A DNA stretch of 12,820 nt from Desulfovibrio sp. (lineage in GTDB: Bacteria > Desulfobacterota > Desulfovibrionia > Desulfovibrionales > Desulfovibrionaceae), in NCBI GenBank assembly GCA_031275955.1, contig JAISNZ010000148.1, forward strand, positions 1 through 12,820, given 5' to 3'. Shown here in pieces: positions 1 through 6,867 of this stretch. Under the pieces are notes generated by a model, which made no database searches, was not told the DNA's origin, and saw only the letters and a program-made list of their open reading frames with translations. Positions within the stretch are counted from its first letter, which is position 1; every line of letters starts with the position of its first letter. The translations under genes and the position numbers were made by a program.

Positions 1-1
1 A

Positions 2-1024
2 CGGATCATTTCCCTCAATCCCACCCGCATCACCCCCAAAATGTTCGAATTCAGCCTTCTGGAACGCGCCGCCGCGAAAAAGATGCGCATCGTCCTGCCC
101 GAAGGAGAGGAGGAACGCATCCTGCGCGCCACCGATATTCTGCTCCGCCGCAATGTGGCCGAAATTTTCCTGCTGGGCAATCCTTCCGTCATCACGGAAA
201 AAATCACCCGCCTCGGGCTGAATTTTACGCCCTGCATCATCCAGCCCGATGCCTCCCCCCTGTTTGACGACTATGCCGCAACGTACCGCGACCTGCGCAA
301 AAAAAAGGGCCTTTCCCTTGAACAGGCCCGCGATGTCCTCAACGACCCCACATATTTCGGCACCATGATGGTCCACAAGGGACACGCCGACGGCATGGTT
401 TCCGGCTCCATCAACACCACAGCGCACACCATCCGGCCGGCCTTCGAATTTATCAAGACCAAACCCGGCGTCGCCATCGTTTCCTCCATCTTCCTCATGT
501 GCCTAAAAGATCGCGTCCTGGCCTTCGGCGACTGCGCGGTCAATCCCAACCCCACCGCCGAAGAACTTGCCGCCATCGCCGTTTCCTCCGCGGAAACGGC
601 CGCCCTTTTCGGCATTACCCCCCGGGTGGCCATGCTTTCTTACTCCAGCGGTGATTCCGGCAAGGGCGTAGATGTCGACAAGGTCATCGAGGCCACCCGC
701 ATCGCCCGGCGGATCGCCCCCTCTCTTCTTCTGGAGGGACCCCTCCAGTATGACGCCGCCATCGATCCCGATGTCGCCCATACCAAGGTGCCCGACAGTC
801 AGGTGGCGGGCCGGGCCACCGTCTTCATTTTCCCGGATCTCAATACCGGCAACAATACCTATAAAGCCGTCCAGCGCGCCGCGGAGGGAGCCGTTGCCAT
901 CGGCCCCATCCTTCAGGGCCTGAACAAACCCGTCAACGATCTCTCCCGGGGCTGTACCCTGACGGATATCGTCAATACCGTCGCAATTACCGCCGTTCAG
1001 GCCCAGGGAGAGATCCACGCTTGA
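2..1024 (+). CDS. pta: Phosphate acetyltransferase, C-terminal part (5' end outside window)
   Basis: Catalyses acetyl-CoA + phosphate = acetyl phosphate + CoA in the cytoplasm, the partner reaction to acetate kinase. The visible part is the catalytic PTA_PTB domain. Recognisable motifs are RIVLPEGEEERILRA near the start, YSSGDSGKG, GPLQYDAAID, AGRATVFIFPDLNTGNNTYK and KPVNDLSRG, all standard for Pta. An ATG at 41 could start a 327-residue protein, but the frame stays open to the window edge. The residues before that ATG (NPTRITPK) match the linker that precedes the catalytic domain in long, E. coli-type Pta. I therefore read this as the 3' part of a ~700-residue, multidomain Pta rather than a short Pta starting at 41. 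The gene converges with gap. No strong terminator follows it. Acetate kinase, if adjacent, would lie upstream of the window. Function is nearly certain; the long-form reading is an inference. Confidence 0.95.
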   Translation, partial: RIISLNPTRITPKMFEFSLLERAAAKKMRIVLPEGEEERILRATDILLRRNVAEIFLLGNPSVITEKITRLGLNFTPCIIQPDASPLFDDYAATYRDLRKKKGLSLEQARDVLNDPTYFGTMMVHKGHADGMVSGSINTTAHTIRPAFEFIKTKPGVAIVSSIFLMCLKDRVLAFGDCAVNPNPTAEELAAIAVSSAETAALFGITPRVAMLSYSSGDSGKGVDVDKVIEATRIARRIAPSLLLEGPLQYDAAIDPDVAHTKVPDSQVAGRATVFIFPDLNTGNNTYKAVQRAAEGAVAIGPILQGLNKPVNDLSRGCTLTDIVNTVAITAVQAQGEIHA

Positions 1025-1370
1025 AAAATACGGGGGAAAAGAGAAGCGGTTCTCGTTATAGCTGGAAATCATCTACCGCAATCGTTCCAGAGCCAGCCTT
1101 TTGTTTGCCGCCTGAGTTCGCGCCGTGACTGAAGCAGCACGATGATCGGTTTGAAATGATCGACCACCTCCACCAGAATACCTTTCCGCGCGGCAAGGAC
1201 CATATCAATTTTTTATAGGCCCACTGGCCTTCATCCAGAACGCCCTTATCCGTCCGGCAGACAATGCCTTTCATCATCTTTCCCATCTGTTCCACAGAAC
1301 CTTTCCTGGATGCGACGGTGCGGGTCATGCTCCGCCCAGCCCCGTGGGAAGCGGAGCAGAGGAACTCAGC
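1025..1370. other. Gene-free region between convergent pta and gap
   Basis: About 350 bases without a convincing gene. Open frames here on the minus strand have no recognisable domain. One minus-strand frame ending with the stop at 1073-1075 gives TQAANKRLALERLR at its end, preceded by a glycine-rich SGGGG. This resembles the C-terminus and GGQ area of small release-factor-like proteins, but the frame has an upstream stop and lacks most of that fold. At best it is a decayed fragment. A 5-bp GAGAA/TTCTC hairpin at 1041-1054 lacks a T-tract. Confidence 0.5.
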
Positions 1371-1403
1371 GGCGCCCGCCGGACATGGTCCGGGGCGGGC
1401 GCC
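1371..1403 (-). terminator. Strong hairpin downstream of gap, probable terminator
   Basis: GGCGCCCGCC (1371-1380) pairs perfectly with GGCGGGCGCC (1394-1403). Four more pairs follow inside, GGAC (1381-1384) with GTCC (1388-1391), around a 3-nt ATG loop with a 2-nt bulge. It starts 17 bases past the gap stop on the minus strand. The following minus-strand bases are pyrimidine-rich (GTTCCTCTGCTCC) rather than a clean U-tract, so termination may be partial or helped by other factors. Confidence 0.6.
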
Positions 1404-1419
1404 GGCGCGGGAACAACGG

Positions 1420-2436
1420 CTACAGGCCTTTGCTGGCGATAAAATCAATCAAATCGGTGACGCGGCAGGAATATCCCCACTCATTGTCATACCAGGACAC
1501 CACCTTGGCCAAGCGTTTGTCATGAATATAGGTGTTTTCCAGATCCACGACGGAGGAACGCGGATCACCCTTGAAATCGGAAGAAACCAGGGGCAGATCG
1601 CAGGTTCCGAGGATCCCCTTCATGGGACCGGCCTCGGCCGCTTTCAGATCCCTGTGCAGGGCGACGGTATCGACATCCTTCTTCAAAACGGCGGTGAAAT
1701 CCACCACGGAAACCGTCGGCGTGGGGACCCGCAGGGAATACCCGGTAAATTTGCCTTTCAGGCTGGGAATGGCCTTGGCCACAGCCTGAGCGGCGCCGGT
1801 GGACGTGGGGATAATATTGAGAGCCGCCGCTCTGGAGCGGCGCAGATCCTTGTGGGACAAATCCAGAATGCGCTGATCATTGGTATAGGAGTGAATGGTG
1901 GTCATAAGGCCGTTTTCAATCCCGTAATTGTCTTCCAGCACCTTGGCCACCGGGGCCAGGCAGTTGGTGGTGCAGGAAGCGTTGGAGATGATGTGGTGTT
2001 TGTCCGGATCGTATTTCTCCTGGTTCACGCCAAGGACAATCATGATGTCCTCGTCCTTGGTGGGAGCGGTGATGATGACCTTGCGGGCGCCGCTGTCCAG
2101 ATGGACCTTGGCCTCGGGACCTGTTCTGAAGATGCCGGTGGACTCCACCACGACATCAACGCCGAGGTTCTTCCAGGGCAGCTGCCTGGGGTCGCGCAGG
2201 GCCAGGCTTTGCACTGCCCATTCATCCACGCTGACGGTATCGCCCGTGACGACAGGGACAAAGGCCGCGCGGCCGTAATTGCTGTCATAAGTCAGGAGAT
2301 GAAAGTTGGTCTTGGTGTCGAACAGGTCGTTGACAGCGACCACTTCCACGCTTTCCCGGTAATTTTGATGCAGAGCGCGGAAAACCTGTCTGCCGATGCG
2401 GCCAAAACCATTAATGGCGACACGAGTCTTTTTCAT
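1420..2436 (-). CDS. gap: Type I glyceraldehyde-3-phosphate dehydrogenase
   Basis: Oxidises and phosphorylates glyceraldehyde 3-phosphate to 1,3-bisphosphoglycerate in glycolysis, or the reverse in gluconeogenesis; cytoplasmic tetramer. The 338-residue protein has the usual length. The N-terminal Rossmann motif is INGFGRIGRQVF (residues 8-19). The catalytic cysteine is Cys155 in SNASCTTNCLAP, paired with His182 in TIHSYTND. The start was set at MKKTRVAING because the family begins there and AGGA sits 8 bases upstream; the frame runs open a further 42 codons upstream without family similarity. The cofactor-selectivity segment reads LDLSHKDLRRSR. Strictly NAD-dependent Bacillus enzymes have Leu-Pro at this pair of positions, while chloroplast NADP enzymes have Ala-Ser. 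The Leu-Ser here is intermediate, so cofactor use is open. The 162-bp upstream gap holds a large inverted repeat and suggests separate control from the upstream ankyrin gene. Confidence 0.96.
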   Translation of the reverse strand: MKKTRVAINGFGRIGRQVFRALHQNYRESVEVVAVNDLFDTKTNFHLLTYDSNYGRAAFVPVVTGDTVSVDEWAVQSLALRDPRQLPWKNLGVDVVVESTGIFRTGPEAKVHLDSGARKVIITAPTKDEDIMIVLGVNQEKYDPDKHHIISNASCTTNCLAPVAKVLEDNYGIENGLMTTIHSYTNDQRILDLSHKDLRRSRAAALNIIPTSTGAAQAVAKAIPSLKGKFTGYSLRVPTPTVSVVDFTAVLKKDVDTVALHRDLKAAEAGPMKGILGTCDLPLVSSDFKGDPRSSVVDLENTYIHDKRLAKVVSWYDNEWGYSCRVTDLIDFIASKGL

Positions 2437-2490
2437 AAGAGATCCTGTGGTTAAATTTCGACTGCTTTCTGCACGGGAACGCCTGAAACC

Positions 2491-2542
2491 GGCCAAAAGC
2501 GCGAGACGCTGCGTTGTCTTTGCTTCGTCTCCTTTTTTGGCC
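2491..2542 (-). repeat. Interrupted inverted repeat in the gap leader
   Basis: GGCCAAAA (2491-2498) is the exact reverse complement of TTTTGGCC (2535-2542). Inside it, GAGACG (2503-2508) is the exact reverse complement of CGTCTC (2526-2531). The two arms are separated by a small internal loop (4 against 3 nt) and a 17-nt apical loop. It lies 55-106 bases before the gap start, with no coding sequence over it. On the minus strand no T-run follows, so it is not an obvious terminator for the upstream ankyrin gene. It could be an operator pair or a structured leader RNA. Confidence 0.6.
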
Positions 2543-2598
2543 CACAGGACAACAATCGTCAAGCCTCTTTTTTCTCCGGGAGGACCGTTCCGTCCGAA

Positions 2599-4116
2599 TT
2601 ATTCCCCGGGATCCCGCGGTCCCTTCACGTTCATGCCCAGCGCGTCGATACCGCCGTATACCCTGAACGCGCCCCCGGCAGAAGGTGGCGTGAACAGTTC
2701 CGCCGAGCACCCGTCTTCCCCGCTTCTCCCGGCCATCGCATACCCCTCTGGGGAAAGCACAAAATAGGGATAGTCGACAACCGGCAGACGCGTGCCGGGA
2801 TGCGCGAAACAGACGATCTCCCCGTATCTCAGGGCAGAGCCGGCGCTGTCCGCTCCGGACAGCGAGTCCGCCCCGCCTTTCTCCAGGAGGGAATCCGCCG
2901 CCACTATGGCTTCCTCTTCGTCTCGCCATTTCAGTTCTTCAGGACCGGGAGTATACAGGCGGGCGGCGCAGCCGTCCTTGCCGCTTCTCCCGAACAAGAC
3001 CGCGCCGTTCCGGGTTTCAAGGTAATAGGGGAGAAAGTTGATGGGATCATTGCCGCCCTCGGCGACAAAACAGATCTTTTCGGAATACTTTTCCGTTTCG
3101 TCCGGCTCGGCCGGCAATGGTTCCTCAAGGACAACCCCGGCCAGAACTGTTCTTTGCAGCGGCGAGGCGTCTTCGAAGGCTCGCGCCGGGGACGGAAGGA
3201 TCTGCGGGTTGACCGCGAAAAAACGGGGGCGGCTGTGCCCGCTGTTGCTGTCGAAAAAGGCCCGGATGACCCGGATGCGGCCCTTCCCGTCCCCCCACAC
3301 GGGTCTGGCGCCCGCGGCCAGGAAGGCGTTCAGGACATCCTGGTCCCGGACCTCTGCAAAGGGCGGGCGCCCCGCGTTGTTTTTCCGGTTGACGTCGGCC
3401 CCGGCTTCGGCCAGCGCCGTCACCACGAGGGGAGAGAGGACGCATCCGTGCAGGGGGGTGTCGCCCTCCTGGTCCGTGGCGTTGGGATCAAGCCCGGCGG
3501 CCAGCAGCAGACGGAGAGGTCCGGCATCCTCGTTTCGCGCCGCGAAATGCAACGTTGTTTCTCCGTCCCGGCTTGTGACCCTCAGATCCGCTCCGGCCTG
3601 CGCGAGCAGGGTGAAGATTTCCGAGTTTCGCTCTGCCGCGTGGTGAACGGCGGCTCCCCGGGGCTCGCCCGCGTTCGGGTCCGCCCCCCGTTGCAGCAAA
3701 AGGGCGACAATGTCCGCTCTCTCACGCCGTATGGCACGAAACAAGGGCATATTCCCATCGTTCACCCGCGCTCCGGCATCAAGCAGAACGCGCACGGAAG
3801 CGAGGTTTGGGTTGTGCGCGGCGCAGGCTGTGAGGGCGGAATCTCCCTCATAGATGATCAGTCCGGTTTTGCGTATCCGGCTGGACCCGGTCCAGACCGC
3901 GTTCGGGTCCGCCCCGGCGGCCAGCGCGGCGCTGATCTCCCCTGGCCCGGCGACAGCGCAAAATTTGACAAAATCGTTGCGCGGCAGGAATGCTTCACCC
4001 GCGTACCCCGCCCCCCGCAGGGCCAGCAGGGCCAGCACAGCGCAGGACATCGCCCGCCAAAAGCGTTTACGGACGCCATGCCTTTTCGGGCAGCGGCCTT
4101 GTGCGGTCTTGCGCAT
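2599..4116 (-). CDS. Exported ankyrin-repeat protein with duplicated C-terminal motif
   Basis: A 505-residue protein of unknown role, probably acting outside the cytoplasm. Residues 1-38 look like a Sec signal peptide: a basic stretch, then SCAVLALLALRGAGYA, with likely cleavage after Ala38. Residues ~53-272 form about seven ankyrin repeats, with clear units such as LLDAGARVND, LLLQRGADPNAG, TTLHFAARN, LLLAAGLDPNATDQEGDTPL and LAEAGADVNRKNNAG. Such repeats bind proteins. Residues 345-390 and 432-477 are two copies of one motif, each with CF, a PYY or PYF patch, G-R-S-G-[KE]-D-G-C and [LY/LF]TP at the end. I do not recognise this motif. The start at 4116 was chosen because it gives a signal peptide and has AAGGGAG just upstream, though at tight spacing. 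The frame is open to 4506 but that extension overlaps the divergent mini-gene and looks non-coding. The gene diverges from that mini-gene and lies upstream of gap on the same strand. Confidence 0.85.
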   Translation of the reverse strand: MRKTAQGRCPKRHGVRKRFWRAMSCAVLALLALRGAGYAGEAFLPRNDFVKFCAVAGPGEISAALAAGADPNAVWTGSSRIRKTGLIIYEGDSALTACAAHNPNLASVRVLLDAGARVNDGNMPLFRAIRRERADIVALLLQRGADPNAGEPRGAAVHHAAERNSEIFTLLAQAGADLRVTSRDGETTLHFAARNEDAGPLRLLLAAGLDPNATDQEGDTPLHGCVLSPLVVTALAEAGADVNRKNNAGRPPFAEVRDQDVLNAFLAAGARPVWGDGKGRIRVIRAFFDSNSGHSRPRFFAVNPQILPSPARAFEDASPLQRTVLAGVVLEEPLPAEPDETEKYSEKICFVAEGGNDPINFLPYYLETRNGAVLFGRSGKDGCAARLYTPGPEELKWRDEEEAIVAADSLLEKGGADSLSGADSAGSALRYGEIVCFAHPGTRLPVVDYPYFVLSPEGYAMAGRSGEDGCSAELFTPPSAGGAFRVYGGIDALGMNVKGPRDPGE

Positions 4117-4173
4117 ATCTCCCTTCACTTCAGGAACGTCTTTTACCAGGAAAAACGAGCCCCGCGCGTCTCC

Positions 4174-4195
4174 CCAGGGGACGGCCAGGGGACGG
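4174..4195. repeat. Perfect 11-bp tandem direct repeat upstream of the -35 box
   Basis: CCAGGGGACGG occurs twice with no spacer, at 4174-4184 and 4185-4195. It ends directly before the -35 hexamer of the mini-gene promoter. Copies about one helical turn apart beside a -35 box are typical of activator or repressor sites. It also lies in the shared region between the divergent ankyrin gene and mini-gene, so it could affect both. Confidence 0.55.
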
Positions 4196-4224
4196 TTTAC
4201 AAAAAAGGCGAGTCCGGCTATAAG
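4196..4224 (+). promoter_or_regulatory. Sigma-70-type promoter of the 36-residue gene
   Basis: TTTACA (4196-4201) and TATAAG (4219-4224) each match consensus at five of six positions, with an ideal 17-bp spacer. Transcription would start near 4231, giving a leader of about 40 bases before the ATG at 4273. This is the best promoter match that I found in the window. Confidence 0.7.
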
Positions 4225-4272
4225 CGGCCTGTCATTCCGGCTGTACCGCCGGCCCCAAAGAGGAGATCCCCC

Positions 4273-4383
4273 ATGGCCCATAAAAAAATCGAACGGCACA
4301 AGGAACTGGATCGCAAACGCCGCCGCCGGCAGACGCGACTCAAACAGCGCATCCTGGAAGCCAAGGCGGCCGCCAGGCACTGA
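4273..4383 (+). CDS. Very small basic protein (36 aa), Desulfovibrio-type MAHKKIERHK family
   Basis: The 36-residue product starts MAHKKIERHKELDRKRRRRQ and ends in an Ala-rich EAKAAARH. About 40% of residues are Arg, Lys or His, so it is strongly positive and most likely one amphipathic helix. Nucleic-acid or ribosome contact is plausible but not shown. From memory, near-identical N-termini recur in small hypothetical proteins of Desulfovibrio relatives; I cannot check this here. Support for a real gene comes from the sequence: AGAGGAGAT just before the ATG is a strong ribosome binding site, a near-consensus promoter lies ~50 bases upstream, and an intrinsic terminator lies 30 bases downstream. 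It is thus a monocistronic unit with its own signals. It lies opposite to, and just upstream of, the ankyrin gene. Confidence 0.8.
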   Translation: MAHKKIERHKELDRKRRRRQTRLKQRILEAKAAARH

Positions 4384-4413
4384 CAGCCGCTCCCCATGCC
4401 AGATCGCGCCTCT

Positions 4414-4459
4414 ACCCTTGAGGGGCAGGACGCATTGTCCCCCAAGGGTTCTTCTCTTT
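4414..4459 (+). terminator. Intrinsic terminator after the 36-residue gene
   Basis: ACCCTTG (4414-4420) pairs with CAAGGGT (4443-4449), and GGGG (4422-4425) pairs with CCCC (4439-4442), giving an 11-bp stem with one bulged A. It is followed by TCTTCTCTTT (4450-4459), a pyrimidine tract with seven T. It separates the mini-gene from the fmdB-purB operon. Confidence 0.78.
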
Positions 4460-4499
4460 GGCCGCGGGACGGAATCCCTGTCTTTTCGCGAAGGGCGGG

Positions 4500-4528
4500 T
4501 TGACAAAGAAGACTTTCCTCCCTAGTTC
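4500..4528 (+). promoter_or_regulatory. Possible promoter for the fmdB-purB-pyrE operon
   Basis: A perfect TTGACA (4500-4505) lies just past the terminator and ~140 bases before the fmdB start. At 17-bp spacing the -10 candidate is TAGTTC, which matches consensus poorly. The position suits the operon promoter, but the -10 is weak. Confidence 0.3.
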
Positions 4529-4637
4529 AGGTGGGTACGGCGCCTCGCCCGCCGCGCAGGAGGCGTCAGGCTTCCGGGGAAGCGTCCCTGCCGTGTTCCG
4601 GGGCAGCGCTTTCTCCCGGAAAGATTCGGAGGATTTT

Positions 4638-4964
4638 ATGCCTATTTATGAATATCGCTGTGCAAGCTGTCATCGCATTTTTGAGGAATGGAGCCGCCAG
4701 GTGGAGGAGGACTCCGTCCCCCGTTCCTGTCCGCTCTGCGGCTGCGAAGCCAGACGCCTGATTTCCCATACGAGCTTTGCCCTGAAGGGTCAAGGCTGGT
4801 ACGCCACCGACTACGGATCCCTGAAAGGGAAAAAGGAAGGCGAGGCCGCCGCTTCGACTTCCCCCCTGCCGCCTCCCGCTCCCCCCACCCCCGCGGAGGC
4901 AGCCGCCCTGAGCGCGCCTCCCGCCCCGGTCTCTTCCGGCAACGCGAACGCGTCCGCATCCTGA
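4638..4964 (+). CDS. FmdB-family zinc ribbon protein
   Basis: A 108-residue protein. Residues 1-~58 are an FmdB-type zinc ribbon: MPIYEYRC at the start, zinc ligands Cys8, Cys11, Cys31 and Cys34 (CASC and CPLC), then the family's closing GQGWYATDYG. Proteins of this family are named after a putative regulator next to formamidase or formate-dehydrogenase-type genes, but their molecular role is not settled. From residue ~66 on the tail is low-complexity Ala/Pro/Ser, probably disordered. The start was set by family alignment and by GGAGG five bases upstream; the frame is open earlier but without similarity. It is the first gene of the operon, and its stop lies 11 bases before purB, so it is likely co-transcribed with the purine gene. 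Confidence 0.9.
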   Translation: MPIYEYRCASCHRIFEEWSRQVEEDSVPRSCPLCGCEARRLISHTSFALKGQGWYATDYGSLKGKKEGEAAASTSPLPPPAPPTPAEAAALSAPPAPVSSGNANASAS

Positions 4965-4975
4965 AACCCGCTTCC

Positions 4976-6301
4976 ATGATTGAACGATACACCCGCCCCG
5001 CCATGGGGGAAATCTGGACCCCACGCCACCGCCTGGAAACTTGGCTTGAGGTGGAACTGGCCGTCTGCGAGGCCTGGACACGCCTGGGGGCCATCGATCA
5101 GGAAGACATGCGGATCATCCGGGAACGGGCCGCAGTCGATCCTGAGCGGACCCTGATCATTGAGGAGGAGACGCGTCACGACGTCATCGCCTTTCTCACC
5201 GCCTTGGAGGAGCGGATCGGCCCCGCCGCCCGCTTCATCCATCTGGGCTGCACCTCTTCGGACATTGTGGATACGGCCAACGCCCTTCTCCTGACCAGGG
5301 CCGGGAAAATCATTCTCCAGGATTTTGACGATCTCCTCCTTGTTCTCAAACATCTGGCCCTGACGCACAAAGGCTTGCTGTGCATCGGCCGTACCCACGG
5401 CGTCCATGCCGAACCCACCAGCTTCGGCTTGAAGATGACCGGCTTTTACGCGGAAACGCAACGCCACCGGGAACGATTCTCTCAGGCCTTGGAAGGCATC
5501 CGGGTGGGCAAGATTTCCGGAGCCGTGGGGACTTACACGCTGCTCACCCCGGAGGTGGAACGCCTGGCCTGCGACAGCCTGGGGCTTGCCGTGGACCCTG
5601 TTTCCACCCAGATTGTTCAGCGCGATCGCCATGCCCATTACTTCACCGCCCTGGCCCTGGCTGCCGGCGGTGTGGAGCGGATCTGTCTTGAACTGCGCCA
5701 CCTGCAACGCACTGAGGTCCTGGAGGCGGAAGAGGGCTTCTCGCAGGGACAAAAGGGTTCTTCCGCCATGCCCCACAAAAAGAATCCCGTCTCCGCGGAG
5801 AACATGACCGGCCTGGCCCGGCTGATCAGGACGAATTCCCTGGCCGCCATGGAAAACATGGCCTTGTGGCATGAGCGCGACATCAGCCATTCCTCGGTGG
5901 AACGGGTCATTATGCCCGATTCCACCATTCTCATGGATTACGTCCTGCACCGGCTGACAAACCTGCTGGCGAATCTGCGCGTCCTGCCGGAGAATATGGC
6001 CCGCAACCTTATGCTTTCCCACGGGCTGTTTTTTTCGCAAAAGGTGCTCCTGGCCCTGGTGGAAAAGGGGAACCTCTCCCGGCAGGCGGCCTATGAACAG
6101 GTACAGGATCTGGCCATGCGCAGTTGGCGGGAACGGATTTCCTTTCCGGATCTGGTGCGCGGCGATCCCCGCATCCGGGAACACCTCACGGCGGCGATGC
6201 TGGACGCCCTCTTTGATCCCGCCGCCTACCTCGCCCATGAACAGGCCATTTACGACCGGGTCTTCGCGGAAACACCGCCCAGGCCGGAGGAAAGGCCATG
6301 A
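4976..6301 (+). CDS. purB: Adenylosuccinate lyase
   Basis: Acts twice in purine synthesis: it splits SAICAR to AICAR plus fumarate and adenylosuccinate to AMP plus fumarate; cytoplasmic homotetramer of the fumarase/aspartase superfamily. The 441-residue protein is close to the Bacillus-type length. Superfamily motifs are in order: CTSSDIVDTA (Thr93-Ser95), GRTHGVHAEPT with His141 as the probable acid, and the signature GSSAMPHKKNP with catalytic Ser262/Ser263. The start MIERYTRPAMGEIW matches the family N-terminus; no clear ribosome binding site precedes it, so it may depend on translation of the gene 11 bases upstream. Its TGA overlaps the pyrE ATG (ATGA). Confidence 0.97.
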   Translation: MIERYTRPAMGEIWTPRHRLETWLEVELAVCEAWTRLGAIDQEDMRIIRERAAVDPERTLIIEEETRHDVIAFLTALEERIGPAARFIHLGCTSSDIVDTANALLLTRAGKIILQDFDDLLLVLKHLALTHKGLLCIGRTHGVHAEPTSFGLKMTGFYAETQRHRERFSQALEGIRVGKISGAVGTYTLLTPEVERLACDSLGLAVDPVSTQIVQRDRHAHYFTALALAAGGVERICLELRHLQRTEVLEAEEGFSQGQKGSSAMPHKKNPVSAENMTGLARLIRTNSLAAMENMALWHERDISHSSVERVIMPDSTILMDYVLHRLTNLLANLRVLPENMARNLMLSHGLFFSQKVLLALVEKGNLSRQAAYEQVQDLAMRSWRERISFPDLVRGDPRIREHLTAAMLDALFDPAAYLAHEQAIYDRVFAETPPRPEERP

Positions 6302-6867
6302 ACATCGCCGGACAAAGGGCGCGTTTGGCGCGAATCCTCTATGAAAAATCCTATCTGGAAGGCGATTTCACCCTGACTTCCGGCCGGAAAAGCGACTATT
6401 ATTTTGATTGCCGGCAAAGCTCCCTACATCCGGAAGGGGCAACCCTCATCGCATCGCTCTTTCTCGCAATGATGCGGGGGATGTCGATTCAGGCCGTGGC
6501 CGGAATGACAATGGGAGCGGATCCCCTGGTTTCCGCGACTTCGGTGACTGCCTTCGGGCGAGGCATCTTTCTGCCGGCGCTGATTGTGCGCAAGGAGGCC
6601 AAAGGACACGGTACGGCCCGCGCCATTGAGGGACTTGTCAATGTCGCCGCCGGCGATGCGGTCCTGGTTCTGGAGGATGTTGTCAGTACCGGAGGTTCTG
6701 TGCTACAGGCTTGCCTGAAGGTGAAAGAAGCGGGCTTGCGCGTGCCCGCTGTTTTCTGCATTTTGAACAGAGAAGAAGGAGGGACGGAAACCCTGGCCGA
6801 AGCAGGGTATCCTGTACACAGCATATTTACCCGCAGCGAACTTGTCGCTCTGGCCAGGACTGGGTGA
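6298..6867 (+). CDS. pyrE: Orotate phosphoribosyltransferase
   Basis: Joins orotate and PRPP to give orotidine 5'-monophosphate, the fifth step of pyrimidine synthesis; cytoplasmic dimer. The 189-residue protein has FTLTSGRKSDYYFDCR (residues 24-39), the orotate-binding start of the family. The PRPP-binding motif VLVLEDVVSTGG spans residues 122-133, with Glu126-Asp127 as the acidic pair. The flexible-loop segment is VRKEAKGHGT. GGAGG (6286-6290) lies seven bases before the ATG and the start overlaps the purB stop by four bases, so translation is probably coupled. The stop overlaps the next gene's ATG by one base. Confidence 0.95.
   Translation: MNIAGQRARLARILYEKSYLEGDFTLTSGRKSDYYFDCRQSSLHPEGATLIASLFLAMMRGMSIQAVAGMTMGADPLVSATSVTAFGRGIFLPALIVRKEAKGHGTARAIEGLVNVAAGDAVLVLEDVVSTGGSVLQACLKVKEAGLRVPAVFCILNREEGGTETLAEAGYPVHSIFTRSELVALARTG

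Noticed and set aside
41..43. ATG at 41 as the true pta start
   Set aside because: The frame is open upstream to the window edge, and the upstream residues match the linker before the catalytic domain in long Pta; no ribosome binding site precedes the ATG.
1041..1054. Hairpin GAGAA-GCGG-TTCTC as pta terminator
   Set aside because: Only five pairs and no T-tract follows; too weak to call.
1264..2454. Plus-strand open frame of 396 codons opposite gap
   Set aside because: A shadow of gap caused by high G+C; gap itself carries all catalytic motifs and a start signal.
2800..4383. Long plus-strand open frame (527 codons) opposite the ankyrin gene
   Set aside because: Its translation is low-complexity Arg/Pro/Gly with no domain, while the opposite strand gives clear ankyrin repeats. 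Only its last 36 codons, the mini-gene, have start signals and look real.
4117..4506. N-terminal extension of the ankyrin protein by up to 130 residues
   Set aside because: It would bury the signal peptide, overlaps the well-supported divergent mini-gene and its promoter, and its residues show no family likeness.
4811..6238. Minus-strand open frame of 475 codons opposite purB
   Set aside because: Gly/Gln-rich nonsense translation without motif; purB is complete on the other strand.
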